A stretch of 7,186 bases of DNA from Acholeplasmataceae bacterium (GTDB lineage: Bacteria > Bacillota > Negativicutes > Acidaminococcales > Acidaminococcaceae). Position 1 is the first letter of the stretch, and each line of letters opens with the position of its first letter. The stretch lies in NCBI GenBank assembly GCA_012744295.1, contig JAAYIB010000184.1, positions 1-7,186 of the forward strand. Direction: 5' to 3'. The notes under the pieces were generated by a model. The model did no database searches. It was not told where the DNA came from and saw only the letters and a list, made by a program, of their open reading frames with translations. Positions 1 to 6,372 of this stretch are shown piece after piece. Both the position numbers and the translations under genes were made by a program.

Positions 1-1645
1 CTATTTTGAGACATCGGCCGTGCTGATTACCCTGATTATCCTGGGCAAGCTGCTGGAAGCCAGAGCTAAAGGACAAACTTCGGCTGCCATCAAATCGCTG
101 ATGGGCCTGCAGGCCAAAACAGCCCGTGTGGTGCGTGAAAGCCAGGAATTGGATATTCCGATTGAAGAAGTTGTGGTAGGTGATATTCTCGTTGTCAGGC
201 CGGGCGAAAAGATACCGGTAGACGGCGTAATTATTGAGGGAAATTCTTCGATTGACGAGTCGATGCTGACGGGCGAGAGCCTGCCTGTAGACAAGAATGT
301 CGGTGACAGCGTAGTTGGTGCTGCAATCAATAAATTCGGGGCCTTTAAATTTCAAGCGACAAAGGTTGGTAAAGATACCGCGCTGGCACAGATTGTCCGT
401 ATTGTGGAAGAGGCGCAGGGCTCCAAAGCGCCGATACAGCGTTTCGCCGATGTGGTTTCCGGTTATTTCGTGCCGGCAGTCGTCATAATCGCCATACTGA
501 CTTTTGCCGTATGGTATTTTATCTTCGATGCCGGCAATTTTACCCGGGCATTGGTTAATTTTACGGCAGTCATGGTTATTGCCTGCCCCTGTGCCTTGGG
601 ACTGGCCACACCGACCTCCGTCATGGTGGGAACGGGTAAAGGCGCCGAAAGCGGCATCCTGATCAAAGGAGCGGAGCATTTGGAAAACGCCCATCGTCTG
701 ACAACTATTGTCCTGGACAAGACCGGTACCATCACCAAAGGCGAGCCGGAAGCAACGGATGTTATTGCAATGGCAGGTTTTAGTCAGAAGGAAGTCCTGC
801 AGGCAGCTGTAAGCCTGGAAAAAAATTCTGAGCATCCCCTGGCCCAGGCGATTGTCAAATATGGGGAGAAACAGGCCGTTGCGATTGTCGAACCGGAGGG
901 TTTTGCTGCCATTCCCGGACATGGCGTCAAAGGCTTTGCCGGAGGGAGACCTGTGCTCGTAGGTACGAGCAAGTTTATGAACGACAACGGCGTTGCGCTC
1001 GAGGCGGTGTTAAGACAGAAGGAACAGCTGGAGCAGCAGGGCAAGACGGTTATACTGGTTGCCATAGGCGGGATTTTGGCCGGAATGATTGCGGTGGCCG
1101 ACACGGTCAAGGAAACATCGGCGAAGGCTATAGCGGAACTGAGGCTTCTTGGCATAGATGTATGGATGATTACCGGTGACAATGAGCGGGCCGCCAAGGC
1201 CATAGGCGACAAGGTAGGCATTCAGAATGTACTGGCAGAAGTGCTGCCGGAACACAAGGCGGAAAAGGTGGCGGCACTTAAAAAAGAAGGAAGGGTAGTC
1301 GGCATGGTGGGGGACGGTATCAACGACGCGCCGGCTCTCGCAACCGCTGACGTGGGTTTTGCCATCGGCACGGGCACGGACGTTGCGATTGAGGCAGCCG
1401 ATATTACGCTTATGCGCGGCGACCTTTTGGGCGTCGTTGCGGCTGTCAGGCTAAGCAAGGCCACGATGCGCAATATCAGGCAGAACCTGTTCTGGGCGCT
1501 TTTCTACAATGCCATAGGCATTCCGATTGCCGCCGCAGGCTTTTTGTCGCCGATTTTAGCCGGAGGGGCGATGGCCTTCAGTTCGGTCTCCGTAGTGACG
1601 AATGCTTTAAGACTCAAACGCTTTAAACCATATGAAGTTGAATAA
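1..1645 (+). CDS. copA: Cu(+)-exporting P1B-type ATPase, CopA (5' truncated by window edge)
   Basis: ATP-driven export of Cu(+) across the cytoplasmic membrane. The reading frame is open from base 2, so the gene begins upstream; a GTG at 20 is internal. Missing are the N-terminal metal-binding domain(s), the first membrane helices and most of the helix before the actuator domain. Visible in order: the actuator domain with TGES (269-280); two membrane helices, the second with the CPC metal-site motif (584-592); the phosphorylation motif DKTGT (716-730); the nucleotide domain with the SEHP motif (His-Pro at 833-838) and GHGVKG; the hinge motif GDGINDAP (1310-1333); and two last helices carrying Tyr-Asn (1505-1510) and MAFSS. 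CPC plus YN plus MxxSS is the Cu(+)-selective P1B-1 pattern, against Zn/Cd/Pb pumps. It ends 21 bases before copZ, which supports the copper assignment. No frameshift is seen. Confidence 0.96.
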   Translation, partial: YFETSAVLITLIILGKLLEARAKGQTSAAIKSLMGLQAKTARVVRESQELDIPIEEVVVGDILVVRPGEKIPVDGVIIEGNSSIDESMLTGESLPVDKNVGDSVVGAAINKFGAFKFQATKVGKDTALAQIVRIVEEAQGSKAPIQRFADVVSGYFVPAVVIIAILTFAVWYFIFDAGNFTRALVNFTAVMVIACPCALGLATPTSVMVGTGKGAESGILIKGAEHLENAHRLTTIVLDKTGTITKGEPEATDVIAMAGFSQKEVLQAAVSLEKNSEHPLAQAIVKYGEKQAVAIVEPEGFAAIPGHGVKGFAGGRPVLVGTSKFMNDNGVALEAVLRQKEQLEQQGKTVILVAIGGILAGMIAVADTVKETSAKAIAELRLLGIDVWMITGDNERAAKAIGDKVGIQNVLAEVLPEHKAEKVAALKKEGRVVGMVGDGINDAPALATADVGFAIGTGTDVAIEAADITLMRGDLLGVVAAVRLSKATMRNIRQNLFWALFYNAIGIPIAAAGFLSPILAGGAMAFSSVSVVTNALRLKRFKPYEVE

Positions 1646-1666
1646 AACTAAAGGAGTGTAGACGCT

Positions 1667-1867
1667 ATGCAAGAAACAATCATCAAAATTGAAGGCATGT
1701 CCTGCGGGCACTGCAAGGCCGCAGTGGAAAAAGCTTTGAAAGACGTTGGCGGCGTAGAGACAGCAGTTGTTGACCTGGAGAAAAAGCAGGCAGTTGTCAC
1801 CGGCAGCGCGGCAATGGAAGCCATGCGCGCGGCAGTGGAAGACGCAGGTTATGAAGTTGTTCAATAA
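1667..1867 (+). CDS. copZ: Copper chaperone CopZ (heavy-metal-associated domain protein)
   Basis: A 66-residue cytoplasmic Cu(+) chaperone that is expected to deliver copper to CopA or to a copper-sensing repressor. It consists of one HMA domain. The metal site MxCxxC is at residues 11-16 (M11, C13, C16, in the context GMSCGHC), and the C-terminal AGYEV is typical of Bacillus-type CopZ, where the Tyr lies near the bound copper. The length matches the family. The start is ATG 1667 with AAGGAG at 1651-1656. It lies 21 bases after copA and 26 bases before the pirin gene, so it is probably cotranscribed with both. No regulator (CsoR or CopY) is visible; it could lie upstream of the window. Confidence 0.95.
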   Translation: MQETIIKIEGMSCGHCKAAVEKALKDVGGVETAVVDLEKKQAVVTGSAAMEAMRAAVEDAGYEVVQ

Positions 1868-1880
1868 GAAAAAAATTGCC

Positions 1881-1887
1881 GGGAGGA
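1881..1887 (+). promoter_or_regulatory. Ribosome binding site that sets the pirin start
   Basis: GGGAGGA lies 6 bases before ATG 1894. An in-frame TTG at 1876 would place this site inside the coding sequence and has no ribosome binding site of its own, so ATG 1894 is preferred. Confidence 0.85.
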
Positions 1888-1893
1888 ATTGTC

Positions 1894-2742
1894 ATGAGTG
1901 AAATACGTACCGTTCGTAAAATTGTAACCGGTAATGCTACACAGGATGGTGCCGGCGTAAAACTTGTAAGGGTTATTGGCAAACCCGATACGACAGATTT
2001 TGACCCGTTTCTGATGCTGGACGCGTTTGATTCGACCGATCCGGAGGATTACGTGAAAGGGTTCCCCTGGCATCCGCACCGCGGCATTGAAACGATTACC
2101 TACCTGATAGAGGGCGATATTGAGCACGGCGACAGCCTGGGCAACAAGGGGAGCATTCTTGACGGCGAATGCCAATGGATGACAGCGGGTTCCGGCATCA
2201 TCCACCAGGAGATGCCGCAGGCGGCACCGAGAATGCTGGGCGCGCAGCTTTGGCTGAATTTGCCTGCCGCCCATAAAATGACCGAGCCGAAGTATAACGG
2301 GATTACCAAGGCCGACATACCCGTTGTCGAGGAAGCGGAAGGCACGGTTCGAGTTATCGGCGGCAATTACAATGGCATGGACGGCGCAATGGCGGGCGAC
2401 CATGTCAAACCGCTTCTGCTCGACGTCGATATCCGTTCTGGTGGGTCCTGGCGTCTGGCGGTGCCGGCAAACGATACCTTGTTCCTTTATATCTTTTCAG
2501 GCGAGGGAGCATTTGACGAGCGGGAGAAGGATTTTATTGCCGCCAGGCAGGCGGTTTTGTTCAACCCCGGAAGCGAGCTGAAGGTCAAAGCCTCGCCGGC
2601 GGGCATCAGGTTTCTGCTGATGTCGGCGCCGCCGCTCAAAGAACCGATTGCCTGGGGCGGACCGATTGTGATGAACACCAAGGAAGAACTGAACCTTGCC
2701 TTTCGTGAACTGCAGGAAAAGACTTTCATCAAGCATCAATAA
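1894..2742 (+). CDS. Pirin family protein (bicupin)
   Basis: A 282-residue cytoplasmic pirin. The N-terminal cupin carries the metal site: H60 and H62 in the HPHRG motif, then H104 and E106 in GSGIIHQEM. These match the His-His-His-Glu iron site of human pirin. The C-terminal half (about residues 150-280) is the second, normally metal-free cupin fold. The family includes quercetin dioxygenases and redox-sensing or protein-binding regulators, so the substrate or partner cannot be read from the sequence. The gene follows copZ by 26 bases and precedes a strong inverted repeat, so it appears to be the last gene of the copper transcript. A link to copper or oxidative stress is inferred from position only. 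No residue of the metal site is missing. Confidence 0.93.
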   Translation: MSEIRTVRKIVTGNATQDGAGVKLVRVIGKPDTTDFDPFLMLDAFDSTDPEDYVKGFPWHPHRGIETITYLIEGDIEHGDSLGNKGSILDGECQWMTAGSGIIHQEMPQAAPRMLGAQLWLNLPAAHKMTEPKYNGITKADIPVVEEAEGTVRVIGGNYNGMDGAMAGDHVKPLLLDVDIRSGGSWRLAVPANDTLFLYIFSGEGAFDEREKDFIAARQAVLFNPGSELKVKASPAGIRFLLMSAPPLKEPIAWGGPIVMNTKEELNLAFRELQEKTFIKHQ

Positions 2743-2754
2743 CATAGTAAAATC

Positions 2755-2809
2755 GGGAAACGCCGTTTCACACTTGTGAAACGGCGTTTCCCGGCGTGCA
2801 GGGGTTTTT
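2755..2809 (+). terminator. Stem-loop and probable transcription terminator after the pirin gene
   Basis: A perfect 18-bp inverted repeat (arms 2755-2772 and 2775-2792) has only two bases between the arms. It lies 12 bases after the pirin stop. The T-run (TTTTT, 2805-2809) is not directly at the stem base but 12 bases beyond it, so this is not a textbook intrinsic terminator. Its place between the copper block and a new promoter supports a terminator or transcript-stabilising role. Confidence 0.6.
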
Positions 2810-2821
2810 GCCCGTCAAAAC

Positions 2822-2852
2822 CTGACCATGCTGTGCAAATTCTTGTTATAAT
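2822..2852 (+). promoter_or_regulatory. Probable sigma-A promoter with extended -10 for the CoA-transferase operon
   Basis: The -10 hexamer TATAAT (2847-2852) is a perfect consensus match and is preceded by TGT (2844-2846), giving an extended -10. The best -35 candidate, CTGACC (2822-2827), matches four of six consensus bases at a 19-base spacing and is weak, which fits reliance on the extended -10. Transcription starting near 2859 would give a leader of about 127 bases before the favoured start at 2986. The region from 2743 to 2985 holds no gene: only the stem-loop, this promoter, an AT-rich stretch (about 2871-2940) with short dyads, and the ribosome binding site. Confidence 0.6.
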
Positions 2853-2970
2853 TAAGAGGCAAGGGCCTTAAATAACAAATTTCGATATATTATATACTGA
2901 AGATAGATATTTTATATCGGTTTTAAAAAGTATTAGAATGATAAAGAGCAGAGAACGCAACCAATTGGCA

Positions 2971-2976
2971 AAGGAG
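2971..2976 (+). promoter_or_regulatory. Ribosome binding site that points to a TTG start
   Basis: AAGGAG is the only good Shine-Dalgarno sequence near the CoA-transferase start. It lies 9 bases before TTG 2986. It directly abuts ATG 2977 and is only 3 bases from TTG 2980, both too close. ATG 2938 has no comparable site before it. Confidence 0.7.
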
Positions 2977-2985
2977 ATGTTGATT

Positions 2986-4188
2986 TTGATAAAGCAGGGA
3001 GCATTGGAAGGCGTTAGGGTATTGGACATGACAAGGGTGCTGGCCGGGCCGTACTCGGGCATGCTTCTGGCCGATATGGGCGCCGAAGTCGTAAAGCTGG
3101 AGGTGCCTGGGCGCGGCGACGATTCCAGAGGTTTTACGCCCAAGATAAACGGGGAGTCGGCATACTTTATGAATTTGAACCGCAACAAGAAGTCGGTTGT
3201 CATCAACCTGAAAACGGAAGAGGGACGAGGTATTTTCAAAGAACTTGTCAAAAGCTTTGACATCCTTCTGGAAAATTTCCGGCCCGGCACGATGGAAAAG
3301 CTGGGGCTCGGCTATGACGAGCTGAAGAAAATCCATCCCGGTCTCATTTACGGAGCGGTTTCCGGTTTCGGCCAATACGGGCCTTATGCCAAACGGCCCG
3401 GTTATGACATCATCGGGCAGGGTATGGGCGGCCTGATGAGCACTACCGGCTGGCCGGGCGGCGAGCCGACGCGCACGGGCACCGCGATTGCGGACGTGCT
3501 TGCAGGCCTAAGCGTCACCATCGGCATCCTGGCGGCTTACGCCAACAGAATGAAGAACGGGCACGGCGAAAAGGTTGACGTTGCTCTTGTCGACTCCGTG
3601 GTTTCAGGCCTCGAAATCATTACGCAGATCTACTTCGCCACAGGCAAGGAACCCCAAAGAATAGGCAACCGTTACGAGTCTGTCTATCCCTATGACACCT
3701 TCAGGGCCAAGGACAAGATGTTCATTATCGGCGCGGGCAACAATAAGCTCTTCGGCATTCTGGCAGAATACATGGGCAGGAAGGAGCTGACGGAAGACAC
3801 GCGTTTTTTGGAGAATGCCGACCGTGTCGCGAATCACGCCGAACTGAAACCGATAATTGAGGAATGGTCAAAGCATCTGCTTGCGGACGACATTATCGCG
3901 GGTCTGCTGCAAAGGGGCTGCCCGGCGGCTCCCGTCAACACCATTGCCGACATCGCAAGCGATAAGCACATCAGGGATGCCAGGGAAATGTTCGTCGAAG
4001 TCGAGCATCCGCAGGCGGGCAAGACCACTCTGACGGGCTGCCATATCAAGTTTTCCGAAACCGCATGCGGCATCAAAACGCCGGCCCCCGCCCTCGGACA
4101 GCATACGGACGAAGTGCTGCGGGCCTGCCTCGGCTTTGACAAGGAAAGGCTGGCGGCATTAAAAGCGGCCGGCATTATAGAAGGGTAG
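2986..4188 (+). CDS. Class III (CaiB/BaiF family) CoA-transferase, SUGCT-like
   Basis: Moves CoA from an acyl-CoA donor to a carboxylic acid in the cytoplasm. From TTG 2986 it has 400 residues, the usual family length; ATG 2938 would add 16 unlikely residues. The N-terminal GVRVLDMTRVLAGPYSG and GAEVVKLE are the family's CoA-binding fold. D170, in GTAIADVLAG, matches the catalytic Asp (Asp169 of formyl-CoA transferase) that forms the acyl-aspartyl intermediate. Further family marks are NRNKKS, LENFRPG, FIIGAGNN (about 246-253) and the C-terminal ALGQHTDEVL. Several of these, including GDDSR and GAGNN, resemble human SUGCT, the succinyl-CoA:glutarate/3-hydroxy-3-methylglutarate CoA-transferase. 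That hints at a dicarboxylate acceptor, but family III sequences predict substrate poorly. It lies 6 bases before the HMG-CoA-lyase-like gene, so the product of this enzyme is probably the substrate of the lyase. Confidence 0.9.
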   Translation: MIKQGALEGVRVLDMTRVLAGPYSGMLLADMGAEVVKLEVPGRGDDSRGFTPKINGESAYFMNLNRNKKSVVINLKTEEGRGIFKELVKSFDILLENFRPGTMEKLGLGYDELKKIHPGLIYGAVSGFGQYGPYAKRPGYDIIGQGMGGLMSTTGWPGGEPTRTGTAIADVLAGLSVTIGILAAYANRMKNGHGEKVDVALVDSVVSGLEIITQIYFATGKEPQRIGNRYESVYPYDTFRAKDKMFIIGAGNNKLFGILAEYMGRKELTEDTRFLENADRVANHAELKPIIEEWSKHLLADDIIAGLLQRGCPAAPVNTIADIASDKHIRDAREMFVEVEHPQAGKTTLTGCHIKFSETACGIKTPAPALGQHTDEVLRACLGFDKERLAALKAAGIIEG

Positions 4189-4194
4189 GAGCAT

Positions 4195-5094
4195 ATGAAA
4201 AAAATCACCTTGGTTGAAGTCGGGCCGCGTGACGGCTTTCAAAATGTGGAGGAATACATTCCCCGGGAAATAAAAATGATCATCATCGACGGCCTGATTG
4301 AGGCGGGCGTGAGGCGTCTGCAGCTGACTTCCTTCGTCTCGCCTAAGGCGGTGCCCCAGATGAAGGACGCGCACGAGCTTGTTCGTGCGACGATAGCAGA
4401 ACATGCTGACCAGGATCTGGAGCTTTTCGCCCTGGTGCCGAATCTTTACGGGGCAAAGGCGGCTGCAGACGCAGGGCTGCGAGAGGTAAGCACAGTAATT
4501 TCCGTCAGCGAGCGTCATAACCTGGCGAACGTGAAGCAGACCGTTGCGCAATCCCTGCAGGGACTTGCGGCCATCAGGCGTGAGCTGCCGGAGCTTGCTG
4601 TCACGCTTGACCTGGCGACAACCTTTTCCTGTCCCTTTGCCGGCGAGACGCCGATCGAGGATGTCTTAAGCCTGATGAAGGCAGGCAGCGAACTGGGCAT
4701 AAGGCGTTTCAGCCTCTGCGACACCATCGGCACGGCAACGCCCGGACAGGTGCGAGACACGGTTAAGGCTGTACGAGCAGAGTTCCCCGAAGTGCTTTTA
4801 GACATTCATATACACGACACGCGCAACATGGGGACTGCCTGCACGCTTGCGGCGGTCGAGTCGGGGATAACGAACGTGCAGGCGGCGCTCGGCGGCCTGG
4901 GTGGCTGTCCGTTCGCACCGGGCGCCTCGGGCAACGTTGCCACGGAAGACGTTGTTTACATGCTCGAGCGCATGGGCTACGAAACCTGTATCGATTTCGC
5001 CCGGCTGCTCGCAGTTTCCAAGTATCAAAAGACCGTAGTGCAGGGCAATTACAGCGGACACCAGGTAAATATCGGAGAAGACTGCGCCGGCTGA
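4195..5094 (+). CDS. HMG-CoA lyase family protein (HMGL-like carbon-carbon lyase)
   Basis: A 299-residue TIM-barrel lyase of the HMG-CoA lyase family, which cleaves 3-hydroxy-3-methylglutaryl-CoA to acetyl-CoA and acetoacetate with a divalent metal. Aligned without gaps to human HMGCL, it keeps E8, R12, D13 (human E37, R41, D42), D176 (D204), H205 and H207 (H233, H235), C238 (C266) in the GGLGGCPF signature, N247 (N275) and E251/D252 (E279/D280). The exceptions are Q43 where the human enzyme has E72, and Q229 where it has D257. The true substrate may therefore be a related 3-hydroxyacyl-CoA such as a citramalyl-CoA; this is inference. The start is ATG 4195. GGAG (4188-4191) overlaps the preceding stop codon and lies only 3 bases from the ATG; AAGGG at 4181-4185 is better spaced. 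The 6-base intergenic gap suggests translational coupling to the CoA-transferase. Confidence 0.88.
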   Translation: MKKITLVEVGPRDGFQNVEEYIPREIKMIIIDGLIEAGVRRLQLTSFVSPKAVPQMKDAHELVRATIAEHADQDLELFALVPNLYGAKAAADAGLREVSTVISVSERHNLANVKQTVAQSLQGLAAIRRELPELAVTLDLATTFSCPFAGETPIEDVLSLMKAGSELGIRRFSLCDTIGTATPGQVRDTVKAVRAEFPEVLLDIHIHDTRNMGTACTLAAVESGITNVQAALGGLGGCPFAPGASGNVATEDVVYMLERMGYETCIDFARLLAVSKYQKTVVQGNYSGHQVNIGEDCAG

Positions 5095-5136
5095 AAATAG
5101 CAAACGGTCGCGGATAAAGAACAAGGAGGGTTTTTC

Positions 5137-6315
5137 ATGCACAAGGAAATGGACATGTACAAATGCTCAATCGTGCGCGGCGGCACGAGCAAAGGTGTTT
5201 TCATTCTGGCCAACGAGCTCCCGCAGGACCCTGAAGCAAGGGACAAGGTTATTCTTGCCATTTACGGCAGCCCCGATGTCCGCCAGATTGACGGACTGGG
5301 GGGAGCGGACGTCCTGACCAGCAAATGCGCGGTCATTGCTCCGAGCCCTGACGATGAGGCCGATGTCGATTACACCTTCGGACAGGTGAGCATGGTCGAG
5401 CCTTTCATCGACTACGGCGGCAACTGCGGCAACATTTCGTCCGCTGTCGGCCCTTTTGCGATCGATAACGGCCTTGTGGCGCCGGTTGAACCTGTTACCA
5501 CGGTCAGAATCCGCATGACCAATACCAACCGCATTCTCCGCGCGGAAGTTCCGGTCAAATACGGCAAGGCGCAGGTGGAGGGAGATTTTGCGATTGACGG
5601 CTGCCCGGGCACCGGCGCCAAGATCACGATCGACTGGTCGGGTGTGATTGGCGGTATTACGGGCAAGCTCCTGCCGACAGGCAATACGCGCGACAGCATC
5701 GAGGTCGACGGCAAAGCCTACGAAGTGTCGATAGTCGACGCGGGCAACGTGGTGGTCTTCATCAGGGCGGAGTCGCTCGGCCTAAGCGGCGACGAAACCC
5801 CGGACTGGATAGACAACAATGCCTGGCTGATGGAAGAAATAGAGAACATCCGCGGCAGGGTGTGCGAAAAAATCGGGCTCGTGAAAAACTGGCAGGATGC
5901 GAAAAAGCTAACGCCGTATCAACCGTTTTTCGCTATGGTTTCCCCCAAAAAAGACTATACCTGTTTTAACGGCAAAGCAATCAAGTCTGAGGAAGTCGAC
6001 TTTCTTTCCCGCCTGACCTTCATGTTGAAGATGCACAAGGCTTATCCGATTACGGGAACGGTCGCCACCGGTGTGGCCGCCCGCATACCGGGCAGCATAG
6101 TTCATGAACTGCTGGACGAAGAAGCAAAGAGCCGCGGCGAAATCCTGATCGGACATCCCCAGGGCGTCATCCCGGTTGAATGCCTTGGCCATCAGGAGGA
6201 AGCGGAAACCAAGATTGACAAGGTAGGCGTTTACCGTACGGCGCGGACTATTATGGAAGGCTGCGTCTATGTGCGGAAAAGCGTGCTTGACTCGGAAGCG
6301 GAGCGCAACAGCTGA
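5137..6315 (+). CDS. PrpF family isomerase (aconitate/methylitaconate isomerase type)
   Basis: A 392-residue protein with two domains of the diaminopimelate-epimerase fold. Known relatives move or flip the double bond of unsaturated di- and tricarboxylic acids: PrpF (2-methylaconitate cis-trans isomerase), GalD (4-oxalomesaconate tautomerase) and 3-methylitaconate isomerase of nicotinate fermentation. Seen here: the signature RGGTSKG (14-20), K63 in TSKCAV, and C97 in YGGNCGN. The Lys-to-Cys distance of 34 equals that of K73 and C107 in Shewanella PrpF, so the active-site pair appears intact. No cofactor is expected. The start is ATG 5137, with AAGGAGGG at 5123-5130 and a 6-base spacer. It follows the lyase gene by 42 bases. 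No 2-methylcitrate cycle gene (prpB, prpC, acnD) is visible, so the name prpF is not given. It likely acts on an unsaturated acid of the same pathway as the CoA-transferase and lyase. Confidence 0.9.
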   Translation: MHKEMDMYKCSIVRGGTSKGVFILANELPQDPEARDKVILAIYGSPDVRQIDGLGGADVLTSKCAVIAPSPDDEADVDYTFGQVSMVEPFIDYGGNCGNISSAVGPFAIDNGLVAPVEPVTTVRIRMTNTNRILRAEVPVKYGKAQVEGDFAIDGCPGTGAKITIDWSGVIGGITGKLLPTGNTRDSIEVDGKAYEVSIVDAGNVVVFIRAESLGLSGDETPDWIDNNAWLMEEIENIRGRVCEKIGLVKNWQDAKKLTPYQPFFAMVSPKKDYTCFNGKAIKSEEVDFLSRLTFMLKMHKAYPITGTVATGVAARIPGSIVHELLDEEAKSRGEILIGHPQGVIPVECLGHQEEAETKIDKVGVYRTARTIMEGCVYVRKSVLDSEAERNS

Positions 6316-6356
6316 CACGTTCAAAGCATATTTGGCAGAATTCTTTTGAGACGACT

Positions 6357-6362
6357 GGGAGG
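6357..6362 (+). promoter_or_regulatory. Ribosome binding site that sets the methyltransferase start
   Basis: GGGAGG lies 10 bases before ATG 6373. The in-frame TTG at 6346 lies upstream of this site and has no site of its own, so ATG 6373 is chosen. Confidence 0.8.
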
Positions 6363-6372
6363 AAAAGCAAGC

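Noticed and set aside
1861..2403. Antisense open frame of 180 codons opposite the pirin gene
   Set aside because: It runs over a clear pirin sequence with an intact metal site, has no recognisable motif, and its composition looks like the shadow of GC-rich codons.
2938..2985. ATG 2938 as start of the CoA-transferase
   Set aside because: No ribosome binding site precedes it, the extra residues are not family-like, and the real Shine-Dalgarno sequence would lie inside the coding region.
2868..3375. Two overlapping minus-strand open frames across the CoA-transferase start
   Set aside because: They overlie conserved family III residues and the promoter and ribosome binding site region of the + strand gene; no domain is recognisable.
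5095..5136. Gap between lyase and isomerase genes examined for a promoter or hairpin
   Set aside because: Only the AAGGAGGG ribosome binding site is evident; no -10/-35 pair or stem-loop is seen.
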